From Clostridium sp. (GTDB lineage Bacteria; Bacillota; Clostridia; Lachnospirales; Lachnospiraceae), in NCBI GenBank assembly GCA_018377235.1, contig JAGZZT010000001.1, positions 372,001-436,000 of the forward strand: a stretch of 64,000 bases of DNA. The letters are read 5' to 3'. Every line of letters starts with the position of its first letter. The first letter of the stretch is position 1. A program made the position numbers and the translations under genes. Under the pieces are notes generated by a model. That model had not been told where the DNA came from, searched no databases, and saw only the letters and a list, made by a program, of their open reading frames with translations. This document shows, piece by piece, positions 51,808 through 61,519 of this stretch.

Positions 51808-52818
51808 TTAAATTCGCCCCCCAGCAGTCAGCATTTCCTGCTCCTCTCCCACATATTGATATTCAAATAAATCCTGGCAGGAACCGTCTGATAGTAATAT
51901 CCCATCGATTGAAAAAAGAATCTGGTCATCATTCAAAATTGAATCTAACGTATCACTTGTTCCTGTCAGGCGAAGGCTTAAAGGAGAAACTCTGACAGAC
52001 TGAATCATAACATTTCCTGTTTCTGTAGCAAGTTCCTCCTTTATTTGATACTCTGCAAATGCATCCTTGTAATTTAAAGTCCATTGAAGCGGCCAAGAAT
52101 CGTAAACCAAAGTGTTCCAAACTGTATGTTCCGGTTCCAAATATCCTAGATTTTCAAAATTTAAAGAAAGTATTTTTCCATTATAATCTTTATCTGTTAT
52201 ATTGATTTTTCCAACTGTATAGTATTTATTGTCTTTATCAGGACTTTTATGAAGAATCAACCCAACTGTTCCATTTGTCTCTTCTCCTGATATTTGATAA
52301 GAAATATTTTGAAATCCTAAATATCCTCCATGGGAAACGGCTTCTTGGCTCTGCTTTCCAATCTCCTCTGGAATTTCTAATTCCAGGTAAAAATACAAGC
52401 GTTCTCCATCACTGATCAGCTGGCTGACTTTAATAGAAACATCCTGCTTTACAACAGAAGAAAATTTTTCCTTTTCTTTAGAAAAAGGTGCTTCCATATT
52501 TGTGAGTATCTCCTGTTCCTGTTCAGACGACGCACCGAAATATTTTAAAAAATATGGGGTTATATGAAAATATTCTCCAGCTGCTGCAGTAATTGTAACC
52601 AGCAGTAATGCCGCTGCCAGCAGTCCAGCTGCCATTTTTTTTGAAAATTTTCTGGTTTTCTGCGCTCTAAAATGTTCTGTTTTCTGACACACTTTTTCAA
52701 AAATCCGCTCTGTCTCTTCCCTGGATAATTCCTCTTCTTCACACAACAATTTCTGTATGTCCAGTCCTTCCAGCTCACTGTCATAAATCTCTTCAAATAA
52801 GTCTGTAATCCTTTTCAT
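51808..52818 (-). CDS. DUF4179 anti-sigma-like membrane protein
   Basis: A 336-residue protein. The N-terminal part (about 1-70) is cytoplasmic and acidic, one transmembrane segment follows (KMAAGLLAAALLLVTITAAA, about 64-84), and the rest is extracellular and fits DUF4179, typical of anti-sigma factors cotranscribed with ECF sigma genes in Firmicutes. It overlaps the sigma gene by ATGA. Role inferred: holds the partner sigma inactive until an outside signal arrives. A lower GC content than its neighbours is apparent in both genes. Confidence 0.82.
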   Translation of the reverse strand: MKRITDLFEEIYDSELEGLDIQKLLCEEEELSREETERIFEKVCQKTEHFRAQKTRKFSKKMAAGLLAAALLLVTITAAAGEYFHITPYFLKYFGASSEQEQEILTNMEAPFSKEKEKFSSVVKQDVSIKVSQLISDGERLYFYLELEIPEEIGKQSQEAVSHGGYLGFQNISYQISGEETNGTVGLILHKSPDKDNKYYTVGKINITDKDYNGKILSLNFENLGYLEPEHTVWNTLVYDSWPLQWTLNYKDAFAEYQIKEELATETGNVMIQSVRVSPLSLRLTGTSDTLDSILNDDQILFSIDGILLSDGSCQDLFEYQYVGEEQEMLTAGGRI

Positions 52819-53369
52819 TGCACAAACCCTCTTTTCATCAGCTCTGCTTTTAATAGTTTTTTACCGCGATGCAGCGTATTCTCTACCTTTTTTTCAGGAA
52901 CAGATATCTCCTCTGCAATCTCTTTTACTGAGTAAAAAAAGAAATATCTCAAAATAAATACTATTCTCCATGGTTCTCCAAGTTCTTTAATTACTGCATG
53001 AAGAATTTCTTTCTGCTCCTTTTTTTCATATTCATCCAACAAATTATCAGAATCCGACAACATATTTTCTTCCAAAGGAACTATCTCCATATTCATCAAA
53101 AGCTGTTTTCTCTTATTCAGTGCTTTCTTTCTTGTAATCCCATAGCAATAGCTTTTAAAAGAACAGCCTCTCCCACTTTGAAACCGTCTTCCAGACTGCC
53201 AGATTGCTGCTACTGCATCTGCCATGGCTTCTTCAATATCCTCTTCAGATGCTCCACGCAGAATATTTGAGCATATCGTTTTTATAGCCTTCCCGTAGAG
53301 GCAGAGCACCGTCTTAACACCTTCTTCCGGATTTGTTTCCAAAAGGCTGATAAGGTTTTGATCTGTCAT
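52815..53369 (-). CDS. ECF-type RNA polymerase sigma factor
   Basis: A 184-residue sigma-70-family protein. Region 2 lies at about 25-90 (GRGCSFKSYCYGITRKKALN) and region 4 at about 125-180 (AVIKELGEPWRIVFILRYFF, VKEIAEEISVPEKKVENTLH). It would direct transcription of a small regulon, probably including itself, and is paired with the DUF4179 protein. AAGGAAGG precedes the ATG. Its base composition is more AT-rich than that of the flanking genes. Confidence 0.88.
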   Translation of the reverse strand: MTDQNLISLLETNPEEGVKTVLCLYGKAIKTICSNILRGASEEDIEEAMADAVAAIWQSGRRFQSGRGCSFKSYCYGITRKKALNKRKQLLMNMEIVPLEENMLSDSDNLLDEYEKKEQKEILHAVIKELGEPWRIVFILRYFFFYSVKEIAEEISVPEKKVENTLHRGKKLLKAELMKRGFVQ

Positions 53370-53454
53370 TATGCATCACCTTCCTTTTTATCTTTACTTA
53401 TCTATTCTTTCATTTCTCATATTTCACTCACCTTTTACCAATTTTTTCTACATT

Positions 53455-53493
53455 AAAAAGCGCTGGAAATAACATTCATTCCCAGCGCTTTTT
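53455..53493. terminator. Bidirectional terminator after the beta-helix gene
   Basis: AAAAAGCGCTGG pairs with CCAGCGCTTTTT, ending in T residues on either strand; 28 bases after the stop of the gene ending at 53521. Confidence 0.85.
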
Positions 53494-53520
53494 AAATAAA
53501 TTATTCTATTTTGCTCTTTT

Positions 53521-54195
53521 CTAGTTCTTTTTTTCTGCTACTTCTCCCTGTCTCTTATAGATAGACTTTTCATTAACGCAGCCTCTTACGCTGGACAGAG
53601 GATAGATATTGGATTCCCGCCCAATGACAGTTCCCGGGTTCAGCACAGAGCCGCAGCCCACCTCTACCTGGTCTCCCAGCATAGCGCCTACCTTCTTCCT
53701 TCCAGTCTCAATTTCTCCGTCCTCGCCGTGAATTTTGACTAACAGCTTATCGGATTTGACGTTGGAAGTAATGGAACCTGCGCCCATGTGGGACTTATAA
53801 CCCAGGATGGAATCACCCACATAATTGTAGTGAGGAACCTGAACCTTGTCAAAAAGAATGACATTCTTAAGCTCTGTGGAGTTGCCTACTACGGCGCCTT
53901 CTCCTACCAGAGCGCTTCCGCGGACAAAGGCGCAGTGGCGGATCTCTGCCCCCTTACACACAATCAGGGGACCATTTAGAAAAGCTGTGGGAGCTACCTT
54001 GGCTTCTCTGTGAATCCAGATATTCTCACCTCTCTTCTCAAACTCCTCCTCAGGAAGGGTATTTCCAAGCTCTGTCAGAAAAGCGCTGATTCCCTCTAAG
54101 GCTTCCCACGGATACTCAAAACCCGACAAATATTTATCTGCCATGGTATGAGTCAGATCGTAGAGCTTCCCAATTTTCATATCTTGTTTTTTCAT
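53521..54195 (-). CDS. Left-handed beta-helix protein, GlmU C-terminal-like
   Basis: A 224-residue protein with hexapeptide repeats forming a left-handed beta-helix (about 70-205: FLNGPLIVCKGAEIRHCAFV, GEGAVVGNSTELKNVILFDK, GDSILGYKSHMGAGSITSNV). Similar to the acetyltransferase half of GlmU, but the uridyltransferase domain is absent. Such proteins are often labelled UDP-N-acetylglucosamine pyrophosphorylase by similarity; the substrate is not known. Its ATG overlaps the topB stop (TAATG). Confidence 0.8.
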   Translation of the reverse strand: MKKQDMKIGKLYDLTHTMADKYLSGFEYPWEALEGISAFLTELGNTLPEEEFEKRGENIWIHREAKVAPTAFLNGPLIVCKGAEIRHCAFVRGSALVGEGAVVGNSTELKNVILFDKVQVPHYNYVGDSILGYKSHMGAGSITSNVKSDKLLVKIHGEDGEIETGRKKVGAMLGDQVEVGCGSVLNPGTVIGRESNIYPLSSVRGCVNEKSIYKRQGEVAEKKN

Positions 54196-56300
54196 TATTT
54201 TTTCTCTCCTTTTCCTGCTGGGGCAGCCTTTTTCGCTCTGCCTGTCTTATAGTTCTGGGCGGCCAACTCAAACTGGTGTCTCAGTCCCGCCTGGTTGGCT
54301 GTGTGGACAGCCGCGTAAGTTCTGCCCGCCACAAACCGCTCCAGCTTTTCCATATACTCTGCCTCTGTGATACTCCCCTCCGCCACATAGGTCAGCCCTT
54401 TTTCCCAGCTGGCTGTCAGCTCCGGATTTAAAAGCTGGCGGATAGAAGCCTGCACCACCTCATAGATCAGCTCGCCTAACAGCGTAGGCGTAATGACCTG
54501 TGTTTTTGCATTCAGGGACAGGTAGCGAATGCTCATCAGCTTTTTCAAAATCTCCGCCCTGGTGGCGCTGGTACCGATTCCGCTGCCCTTGATCTGGGCT
54601 CTCAGCTCCTCGTCCTCAATCAGCTGTCCCGCGTTTTCCATAGCCAGAATCATGGAACCTGAGGTATAACGCCTGGGCGGAGAAGTCTCCCCCTCCTTCA
54701 CAGAGAGTCCTCTAAGTTCCAGAACCATTCCTTTTCTCAGTCGTTCTAACATCTGGGCAAAAGCTCCGCTTCCAATTACAGTTTCCTGAGATTCTCCCTT
54801 TTCCTGATTCTCCGGAAGCTTTTCCCCTGTCTGACTCTGTTTTTCCTTCCCAGCACCTTCTTCCTCTCCATTTTTTCCAGCGAAAGAGACATCAGACACT
54901 TTCAAATATCCCGGTTCTTTCAGGAGTTTAAAATTCGCAAAAAAATGTTCTGTCTGCGAAAGCAGCTCCACCGCATACTTTCTGTAAACTGCGGCCGGAT
55001 AAAAAATGCTTAAAAACCGTCTTGCAATCAGCTCATATACCCTGGCGCCCAAAGAAGAAAGTGACTTTAAAGCTCCCATTCCCTGGCCAGTAGGCACAAT
55101 AGCGTAATGATCTGTAATCTGCTTATCATTCACGTATCTGGTTTTCCCAATGGTTTTCCACATCCCCCCTGCCAAAATTTCCTCCGCAAAGGCAGCACAG
55201 GGCTGAAAACTTTTAAGACCAGAAATATTTTTCCCAATCTCCTTCGCCACTGCCGAGGACAGTACTCTGGCATCCGTTCTTGGGTATGTCACCAGCTTTT
55301 TCTCGTAAAGCTCCTGCACTACTTTAAGAGTCTGATCCGGACTTATTTTAAACATTTTGGAACAGTCATTCTGAAGCTCTGCCAGATTGTAAAGGAGCGG
55401 CGGATTTTTCGTCTCTTTCTTTTTTTCCACTGAAAGAACAGTCCCAAACATGGGCAGTTTTTCAGACAGAAAGCGAATCAGCTCCTCTGCCTTCTCCCTC
55501 TCCTTAAAGCCGTTATCCCTATAAAGCGCAGGAGACTGAAAATATCTCGACCCTTCCGCTGCCTTCCACTCTGCCTGTATATCCATTCCGTCCTGCTGAA
55601 AGGTTCCAATCACGCGGTAAAACGGCGTCTTCACAAAGCTTCGGATCTCCCGCTCTCTCCTGACTGTCATTCCCAAAACGCAGGTCATCACACGGCCCAC
55701 TGATATCACAGTCCATTTGCTTCCCATAAAACTTGCAATAGAGGGTCCGTATTTCAAAGTCAAAGCTCTGGAAAAATTAATTCCCATAAGGTAGTCTTCC
55801 TTTGCCCTTAAGTAGGCGGAAGCGGCCAGATTGTCATACTCCCTCAAATCCTTTGCTTCCCTGATTCCCCGCAGGATTTCCTCCTCTGTCTGGGAATCAA
55901 TCCAGACTCTCTTTTCCTGCTTTCCCTTTACACCTGCCATCTGAGCTACCAGGCGGTAAATGTACTCTCCCTCCCGCCCGGAGTCAGTACACACATAAAT
56001 AGTGTCAACATCGCCGCGCTTGAGCAGAGAGCTTACAATTTTATACTGCTTCTTTACTCCGTCAATTACCTGATATTTAAAATCCTTTGGGAGAAACGGC
56101 AGCGTGTCGAGACGCCATTTTTTGTATTTGATATCATACTCCTCCGGGTAGCTCATGGTCACCAAATGTCCGACGCACCAAGTCACCACTGCTGTATCCG
56201 ACTCAATATATCCGTCGGCCCTGCGCCCGGAAATTTTCAGGGCACGGGCAAATTCCTGGGCGACACTTGGTTTCTCTGCTATATATAAAGCCTTGGCCAT
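54195..56300 (-). CDS. topB: DNA topoisomerase III
   Basis: A 701-residue type IA topoisomerase that decatenates and relaxes DNA. The Toprim domain starts AKALYIAEKPSVAQEFARAL and holds YVCTDSGREGEYIYRLV; the active-site Tyr lies in KLVTYPRTDARVL (about residue 340). GSGIGTSATRAEILKKL and the Lys-rich C-terminus (GRAKKAAPAGKGEKK) fit. AGGAAGGGGG precedes the ATG. Length is usual for chromosomal TopB. Confidence 0.95.
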   Translation of the reverse strand: MAKALYIAEKPSVAQEFARALKISGRRADGYIESDTAVVTWCVGHLVTMSYPEEYDIKYKKWRLDTLPFLPKDFKYQVIDGVKKQYKIVSSLLKRGDVDTIYVCTDSGREGEYIYRLVAQMAGVKGKQEKRVWIDSQTEEEILRGIREAKDLREYDNLAASAYLRAKEDYLMGINFSRALTLKYGPSIASFMGSKWTVISVGRVMTCVLGMTVRREREIRSFVKTPFYRVIGTFQQDGMDIQAEWKAAEGSRYFQSPALYRDNGFKEREKAEELIRFLSEKLPMFGTVLSVEKKKETKNPPLLYNLAELQNDCSKMFKISPDQTLKVVQELYEKKLVTYPRTDARVLSSAVAKEIGKNISGLKSFQPCAAFAEEILAGGMWKTIGKTRYVNDKQITDHYAIVPTGQGMGALKSLSSLGARVYELIARRFLSIFYPAAVYRKYAVELLSQTEHFFANFKLLKEPGYLKVSDVSFAGKNGEEEGAGKEKQSQTGEKLPENQEKGESQETVIGSGAFAQMLERLRKGMVLELRGLSVKEGETSPPRRYTSGSMILAMENAGQLIEDEELRAQIKGSGIGTSATRAEILKKLMSIRYLSLNAKTQVITPTLLGELIYEVVQASIRQLLNPELTASWEKGLTYVAEGSITEAEYMEKLERFVAGRTYAAVHTANQAGLRHQFELAAQNYKTGRAKKAAPAGKGEKK

Positions 56301-56314
56301 TCTATTCCCCCTTC

Positions 56315-57196
56315 CTAATTTCCCGCTCTGTATTCAGAAATGACTGCCGCTGCAAACATCAGGACACAGCCTGCAAGCATTTTGGCCGTGACAATCTCCT
56401 TCAAAAAAATCACAGAAAATACAAGCCCAAATACAGATTCAAAGGACAGCAAAATAGATGCAGTATTAGGACTCAAATACTTCTGTCCTACATTCTGCAC
56501 TAAAAAGCCTATCATACTGGCAATCAGTCCCAGATATAAAAGCGGCCATGCAGTCTGCCAGCTGAAAAGCTCTCTGACATCTCTTACCCCCTCTGTAGCA
56601 AACGCTAAAGCCCAGAACAGAACGGCAGAGATCATAATCTGGAGTACCGTTAAAAGCACAGGATCCCTGTGCCTTGTATATCGGTCTACATAGACCATAT
56701 GCCAGGCCAGAAATACGCTGCAGAGGAAGGTAAGCACATCTCCCAGGTTGATCCCATGCTCTCCGTTCAGGGAAATAAATGCCAGGCCGATAACTGCCAG
56801 CACTGCGGCTGCCAGATTATTTTTTCCAGGCTTCACTCCGTTGATCACCCAGTGCAGAAACGGCACAATAATCACATAGAGCGTTGTAATAAAAGCATTT
56901 TTGCTGGCTGTAGTATACTGCAGGCCGTACGTCTGAAATACATAGCTCATTCCCAGCAAAAGTCCCAGCACAACTCCGCAGTGCAGATCTCTGCGGTTCA
57001 TCTGCATCAGACGTCTGTGAAACAGAATAGCCAGACCCAGGGACGCAATCGTAAACCGATATGCCAGCACATAAGCCGGACTCAACATATCAATCGAATT
57101 CTTCATTACCACAAAGGTGCTTCCCCATATAATGGTAATTGCCATAAAGCCTAAGATAGCCAGAGTTTTCGCCATTCCTGTATGTTTCGTATCCAT
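56315..57196 (-). CDS. EamA (DMT) family transporter
   Basis: A 293-residue membrane protein with ten predicted transmembrane segments in two EamA repeats (MAITIIWGSTFVVMKNSIDM and, from about residue 150, GDVLTFLCSVFLAWHMVYVD). RhaT/YdcZ-like exporters of amino acids or metabolites belong here; the substrate cannot be told. It lies 14 bases before topB. Confidence 0.88.
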   Translation of the reverse strand: MDTKHTGMAKTLAILGFMAITIIWGSTFVVMKNSIDMLSPAYVLAYRFTIASLGLAILFHRRLMQMNRRDLHCGVVLGLLLGMSYVFQTYGLQYTTASKNAFITTLYVIIVPFLHWVINGVKPGKNNLAAAVLAVIGLAFISLNGEHGINLGDVLTFLCSVFLAWHMVYVDRYTRHRDPVLLTVLQIMISAVLFWALAFATEGVRDVRELFSWQTAWPLLYLGLIASMIGFLVQNVGQKYLSPNTASILLSFESVFGLVFSVIFLKEIVTAKMLAGCVLMFAAAVISEYRAGN

Positions 57197-57268
57197 AATC
57201 CCCTTTTTCTCCTTTTCCCCTTTCTAAGCAAATAGAGATATTTTCCCTGCAGACGCACAGCATAAAAA

Positions 57269-57302
57269 GACAGGGAGCCTTTTTCCCCTGGGCCCCCCTG
57301 TC
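57269..57302 (-). terminator. Terminator of galM
   Basis: GACAGGG pairs with CCCTGTC, followed on the minus strand by TTTTT. Confidence 0.7.
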
Positions 57303-57308
57303 CTTCAT

Positions 57309-58367
57309 CTATTCTGTATAGAAGTGATAAACCGTCTCCGTCTGCTTCTCTATTCCTGCCTTTATAACGGGAGAAGGAAACTGCGGATGGTTCACTGCAT
57401 CTGGATAATACTGTGTTTCAAAACAGTATGCATGGCGCGCTCCATAGACAGCTCCATCCTTTCCCGGAAGACTGTCATCCAGATAATTGGCTGTATAGAA
57501 CTGCACCCCCGGCAGATCAGTCCAGACCTCCATGCCGCGGCCTCCTGCCTTATCCCAGGCCTTTGCAGCCAAAACCAAACCTTCCCTGTCCCTGTTAATG
57601 ACCCAGTTATGATCATATCCCTTTCCCATTACCAGTTGATCATAGCCGCTGTCCAGATCCCGTCTGATTTCTTTTCCCTCTGTGAAATCCATAGGCGTTC
57701 CCTTCACAGGCAGAATGGTTCCGTAGGGAATGGAAACTGCATCTGCAGGGGTAAACTGGTCTGCATTCAGAAAAACCCACTGTCCCATGGCGTCTCCTGA
57801 CTGATGTCCTGCCAGATTAAAATAGGCGTGGTTCGTCATGTTCATAATGGTATCTGCATCTGATACACCCTTATAGCAGATGTGAAGCTCATTTTGGTCA
57901 TTCAGCGTATATGTAACAGAAACTTTCAGATTTCCCGGAAAACCCTGATCCCCATCTGGACTCTCCAATACAAAGCATACAGAGCTTTCGCTCTCCTCGT
58001 CCCAGGCTCTGGCTTCCCAGAGACGATTCCTGTAGAAATCATTTCCGCTGTGAAGATTATTCGGCCCATTATTGACAGTCAGGGCGTACTCTCTGCCGTT
58101 TAGCTGAAACCGTCCCCCTCCAATCCTGTTGGCATTTCGTCCGATAATCTCCCCCAGGTGAGCATCGCTGGCCAGACAGCACTCTGTGCTGTCATAGCCT
58201 AATACCACGTCAGCGAACTTTCCATCTCTGTCGGGAGTCAGCATGGAGTGCCACACAGCTCCCAGATCTAGAAATCCAGCTGTAAGTCCGTTCTTATTCT
58301 TCAATGTATATTTATGCACTATTTTTCCGTCCGGCATTCGGCCAAACGCTTCCTTTGTGTATGGCAT
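57309..58367 (-). CDS. galM: Aldose 1-epimerase (mutarotase)
   Basis: A 352-residue enzyme that interconverts alpha and beta anomers of galactose or glucose. NRIGGGRFQLNGREYALTVN, the catalytic His in MTNHAYFNLAGH and the catalytic Glu in YCFETQYYPDAVNHP match the family. The start at 58367 follows AAAGGAG; an ATG at 58382 overlaps the ribosome site. It may help use galactose released by the beta-galactosidase, though the genes are far apart. Confidence 0.93.
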   Translation of the reverse strand: MPYTKEAFGRMPDGKIVHKYTLKNKNGLTAGFLDLGAVWHSMLTPDRDGKFADVVLGYDSTECCLASDAHLGEIIGRNANRIGGGRFQLNGREYALTVNNGPNNLHSGNDFYRNRLWEARAWDEESESSVCFVLESPDGDQGFPGNLKVSVTYTLNDQNELHICYKGVSDADTIMNMTNHAYFNLAGHQSGDAMGQWVFLNADQFTPADAVSIPYGTILPVKGTPMDFTEGKEIRRDLDSGYDQLVMGKGYDHNWVINRDREGLVLAAKAWDKAGGRGMEVWTDLPGVQFYTANYLDDSLPGKDGAVYGARHAYCFETQYYPDAVNHPQFPSPVIKAGIEKQTETVYHFYTE

Positions 58368-58397
58368 AGCTGCTCCTTTCACCGACTGGCCCGCTGT

Positions 58398-59495
58398 CTA
58401 CTGCTCCTTTGCCTGAATATATCCCTGGGCGGTCAGAAGCTCTGCACAGAGAACAGCTCCCCCTGCTGCGCCTCTTAACGTATTGTGAGAAAGGCCTACA
58501 AACTTGTAATCATAAACTGTGTCCTCTCTCAGACGTCCTACAGAAACGCCCATTCCACGCTCGAAATCCACGTCCAGCTTTACCTGAGGACGGTTATCCT
58601 CCTCCAGATACTGGATAAACTGTTTCGGTGCGCTGGGAAGCTCCAGCTCCTGGGGAAGTCCCTTAAAGGCAGTCAGCTTTTCGATCAGCTGCTCCTTGGA
58701 AGGTTTCTTTCTAAATTTTACAAACACAGCCGCTGTGTGTCCGTCCAGAACCGGAACACGGATGCACTGGCAGGTGATCACCGGCTCGCTGGCCTTTACA
58801 ATCACGCCGTCCTTAATTTCTCCCCAGATGCGCAGCGGCTCCTGCTCGCTCTTCTCCTCTTCGCCTCCAATATATGGGATAATATTTTCCACCATCTCCG
58901 GCCAGTCCTTGAAGGTTTTTCCAGCTCCTGAAATAGCCTGATATGTAGTCGCCACTACCTCATAAGGCTCAAATTCCCTCCATGCGCTGAGTACTGGAGC
59001 ATAGCTCTGAATGGAACAGTTCGGCTTTACAGCGATAAAGCCTCTCTTGGTTCCCAGACGCTGCTTCTGGAATTCGATCACCTTAAAGTGCTCCGGGTTC
59101 ACTTCCGGAATTACCATAGGCACATCCGGCGTCCATCTATGAGCGCTGTTATTGGATACAACCGGCGTTTCTGTCTTGGCGTAGGCCTCCTCAATGGCGC
59201 GGATCTCATCCTTTGTCATATCAACTGCGCTGAACACAAAATCAACGTCTGCTGCAACCTTCTCCACCTCATTAACATTCATGACAACAAGGCTTTTCAC
59301 GCACTCCGGCATGGGAGTCTTCATTTTCCAGCGGCCTCCCACAGCCTCCTCGTATGTTTTTCCAGCAGATCTGGGGCTTGCAGCCACTGTCACAACCTCA
59401 TACCATGGATGCTCTGCCAGCAGGGAAATAAATCTCTGTCCAACCATTCCTGTTGCACCCAGAACGCCTACCTTTAACTTTTTCTTCATCTCCAT
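58398..59495 (-). CDS. asd: Aspartate-semialdehyde dehydrogenase
   Basis: A 365-residue NADPH enzyme for the second step of the aspartate pathway (lysine, threonine, methionine, diaminopimelate). NADP loop LKVGVLGATGMVGQRFISLL, active-site Cys in VKPNCSIQSYAP, and RVPVLDGHTAAVFVKF with the catalytic His. The length and Cys context are of the archaeal/fungal-type branch. The start at 59495 follows GAGGAG; the ATG at 59612 is too far upstream. Confidence 0.95.
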   Translation of the reverse strand: MEMKKKLKVGVLGATGMVGQRFISLLAEHPWYEVVTVAASPRSAGKTYEEAVGGRWKMKTPMPECVKSLVVMNVNEVEKVAADVDFVFSAVDMTKDEIRAIEEAYAKTETPVVSNNSAHRWTPDVPMVIPEVNPEHFKVIEFQKQRLGTKRGFIAVKPNCSIQSYAPVLSAWREFEPYEVVATTYQAISGAGKTFKDWPEMVENIIPYIGGEEEKSEQEPLRIWGEIKDGVIVKASEPVITCQCIRVPVLDGHTAAVFVKFRKKPSKEQLIEKLTAFKGLPQELELPSAPKQFIQYLEEDNRPQVKLDVDFERGMGVSVGRLREDTVYDYKFVGLSHNTLRGAAGGAVLCAELLTAQGYIQAKEQ

Positions 59496-59608
59496 AACCG
59501 TTTTCTCCTCATTCCCGGAACAAATCCGCTCGTATTTCGCCTTCTGCCTGCTCTGCTGCTGGAACGCGATCTGATACTTCACTATCCTACAACAGATTGC
59601 ATAAAAAA

Positions 59609-61381
59609 TCAAGCTTCTGGAAAAATCGGAATCAGTTTTCTCTCTGCCACAGATACCAGGCCTAAATCTGACATCTTCACCTCCGGAATGACAGGAAGAG
59701 CCAGCGTTACTATACGAAGCAGAGGATTTTCCATATCTGTCAGCCCCAGCTCCCTCTCCACTTCTTTCATGGCAGAGGCTTCTTTAGAAAGTTCTTCCGC
59801 CTCCAGATTGGTCATCAGACCTGCTACCTCCAGCGGAAGTGTATGAAGTACGGTTCCGTCCTTCACTGCCGTCATGCCGCCTCCGCAGCGAATCAGCTCC
59901 TTGGCCGCCGCCAGACCATCCTCCGGCTTAAAGTAAACAACTGTCAGGTTGTGAGAGTCATGGGATACAGTAGACGCCACAGCTCCCTCTCTCAGGCCAA
60001 AGTTCTTCACTACTCCTACGGCTCTGCTTCCCTTTCCATGTCGGTTGATTACAGCTACAAACGCCTCGTTTTCCTGCAGTATCAGCTGTCCGGCTCTGAT
60101 TTCATGCTCTTGAACGGTGCAGACAGTATGGCTCTGAATCCTGGTTTTGTATTCCATCACATTGACTGCTGCCGTTCCCTGAGTTTTTGGACATTTCAGG
60201 CAGAAATCCTCCAGAGAGAGTTCTCCCACGTTCATAGAATTTCTGTTCTCCAGCTCAAATGGTTTCTCCTCAATCTCTGCAATAAGCTTTCCGTCTTCTG
60301 CCGCCAGCTTTCCTTCAAAAAAGACTGCCTTCGCCCACATAGTCCGAAGATCATCTGTCAGCACCATATCCGCTATATAGCCCGGCGCTATGGCTCCCAG
60401 ATGTTCCATTCCAATTTCTCTGGCTGTATTAATAGTAGCGCTCTTGACAGCAAGGACTGGATCCATGCCGCTCTCCACTGCTTTTCTCACTACTGCGTTA
60501 AGATGTCCCGTGTGGAGCAGATCATCGCTCTCCCTGTCATCGCTGCAAAGGGTCAGAGTGTCAAAAAACCTAATATCCTTTATCCCTCTCCAAATGTCCT
60601 CCACATTTTTAGTGATAGAGCTCTCTCTGGCGTCCACATACATACCGCTTCTCAGCTTTTTCAGAGCCTCATCCCCGGCTGTTGTCTCATGGCAGGTAAC
60701 TGGGCCGCCGATGAGATACGCTGACAGCTTTCTGCCTGTCACAGCCGGCGCGTGACCTTGAAGATACAGCCCCTTCTTCTTGGCTGCCTCAATAATCTCC
60801 ATCATTCGATCCTCGCCGTACATGACGCCATAGAAATCCATGACCTCAGCCAATCCTACTGTTCTTGGAAGTTCAGCCAGCGCCTCTATGTCTTCAGCCA
60901 AAAACGCCGCACCTGCGTTCTCACAGCCTGGAACAGCCGGTACACAGCTGGGAATGTCTACCAACTGACGCATGGGAAGGCCCTCTGCTGCATCGTGCAT
61001 ATAGACAACGCCCTCCTGTCCGTACACATTGGCAATCTCGTGGGGATCGTGGATGATCGTTGTAGTTCCATGGGGAATCACTGCCTTGGCAAAATTTCTG
61101 GGCGTCATCATGGAGCTTTCAATATGCATGTGGGAGTCAATCAATCCAGGAATCAGATATCTGCCCTTCCCGTCATACACTGTCTCAGCATCATAGGGTC
61201 CCTCCAGACAGACGTCCTCCACATGGGCGACAAATCCGTCCTTTACATATACAACAGCCGGATAAATTTCTCCGGTAAATACATTGACCAGGCGGCAGTT
61301 CACCACCGCTAAATCAGCCTTCTCCAGGCCGAGAGCAGTCCGAAGCAGCGCTTTTTTATCTTTTGGCTCCAGTCGCATCAT
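59609..61381 (-). CDS. ade: Adenine deaminase
   Basis: A 590-residue amidohydrolase converting adenine to hypoxanthine. The metal site is seen in LIPGLIDSHMHIESSMMTP (His-x-His) and the later LCSDDRESDDLLHTGHL, and VVNCRLVNVFTGEIYPA opens the composite domain. AAGGAGAG precedes two successive ATGs. It lies downstream of a BMP-type nucleoside-binding lipoprotein and two permeases, forming a purine salvage locus. Confidence 0.95.
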   Translation of the reverse strand: MMRLEPKDKKALLRTALGLEKADLAVVNCRLVNVFTGEIYPAVVYVKDGFVAHVEDVCLEGPYDAETVYDGKGRYLIPGLIDSHMHIESSMMTPRNFAKAVIPHGTTTIIHDPHEIANVYGQEGVVYMHDAAEGLPMRQLVDIPSCVPAVPGCENAGAAFLAEDIEALAELPRTVGLAEVMDFYGVMYGEDRMMEIIEAAKKKGLYLQGHAPAVTGRKLSAYLIGGPVTCHETTAGDEALKKLRSGMYVDARESSITKNVEDIWRGIKDIRFFDTLTLCSDDRESDDLLHTGHLNAVVRKAVESGMDPVLAVKSATINTAREIGMEHLGAIAPGYIADMVLTDDLRTMWAKAVFFEGKLAAEDGKLIAEIEEKPFELENRNSMNVGELSLEDFCLKCPKTQGTAAVNVMEYKTRIQSHTVCTVQEHEIRAGQLILQENEAFVAVINRHGKGSRAVGVVKNFGLREGAVASTVSHDSHNLTVVYFKPEDGLAAAKELIRCGGGMTAVKDGTVLHTLPLEVAGLMTNLEAEELSKEASAMKEVERELGLTDMENPLLRIVTLALPVIPEVKMSDLGLVSVAERKLIPIFPEA

Positions 61382-61452
61382 ATAAACTCTCCTTCTCTCT
61401 GATATAAAATAGCCGCAGGCATTTCATCGCCTGAAAAGCTCCTGTAAGACAA

Positions 61453-61494
61453 AAGGGCTGCTGCAAAAGAATCCCTTCCCTTGCAGCAGCCTTT
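61453..61494 (-). terminator. Terminator after the BMP lipoprotein gene
   Basis: GGCTGCTGCAA and TTGCAGCAGCC form an 11-bp stem followed on the minus strand by CTTTT. It separates the importer genes from adenine deaminase. Confidence 0.8.
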
Positions 61495-61519
61495 CCGTCA
61501 TTCAGATAAGACTTATCTA

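Noticed and set aside
59843..60724. Long open frame (293 codons) on the plus strand.
   Set aside because: It lies wholly antisense to adenine deaminase, is rich in Cys, His and Ser without a recognisable domain, and has no ribosome site.
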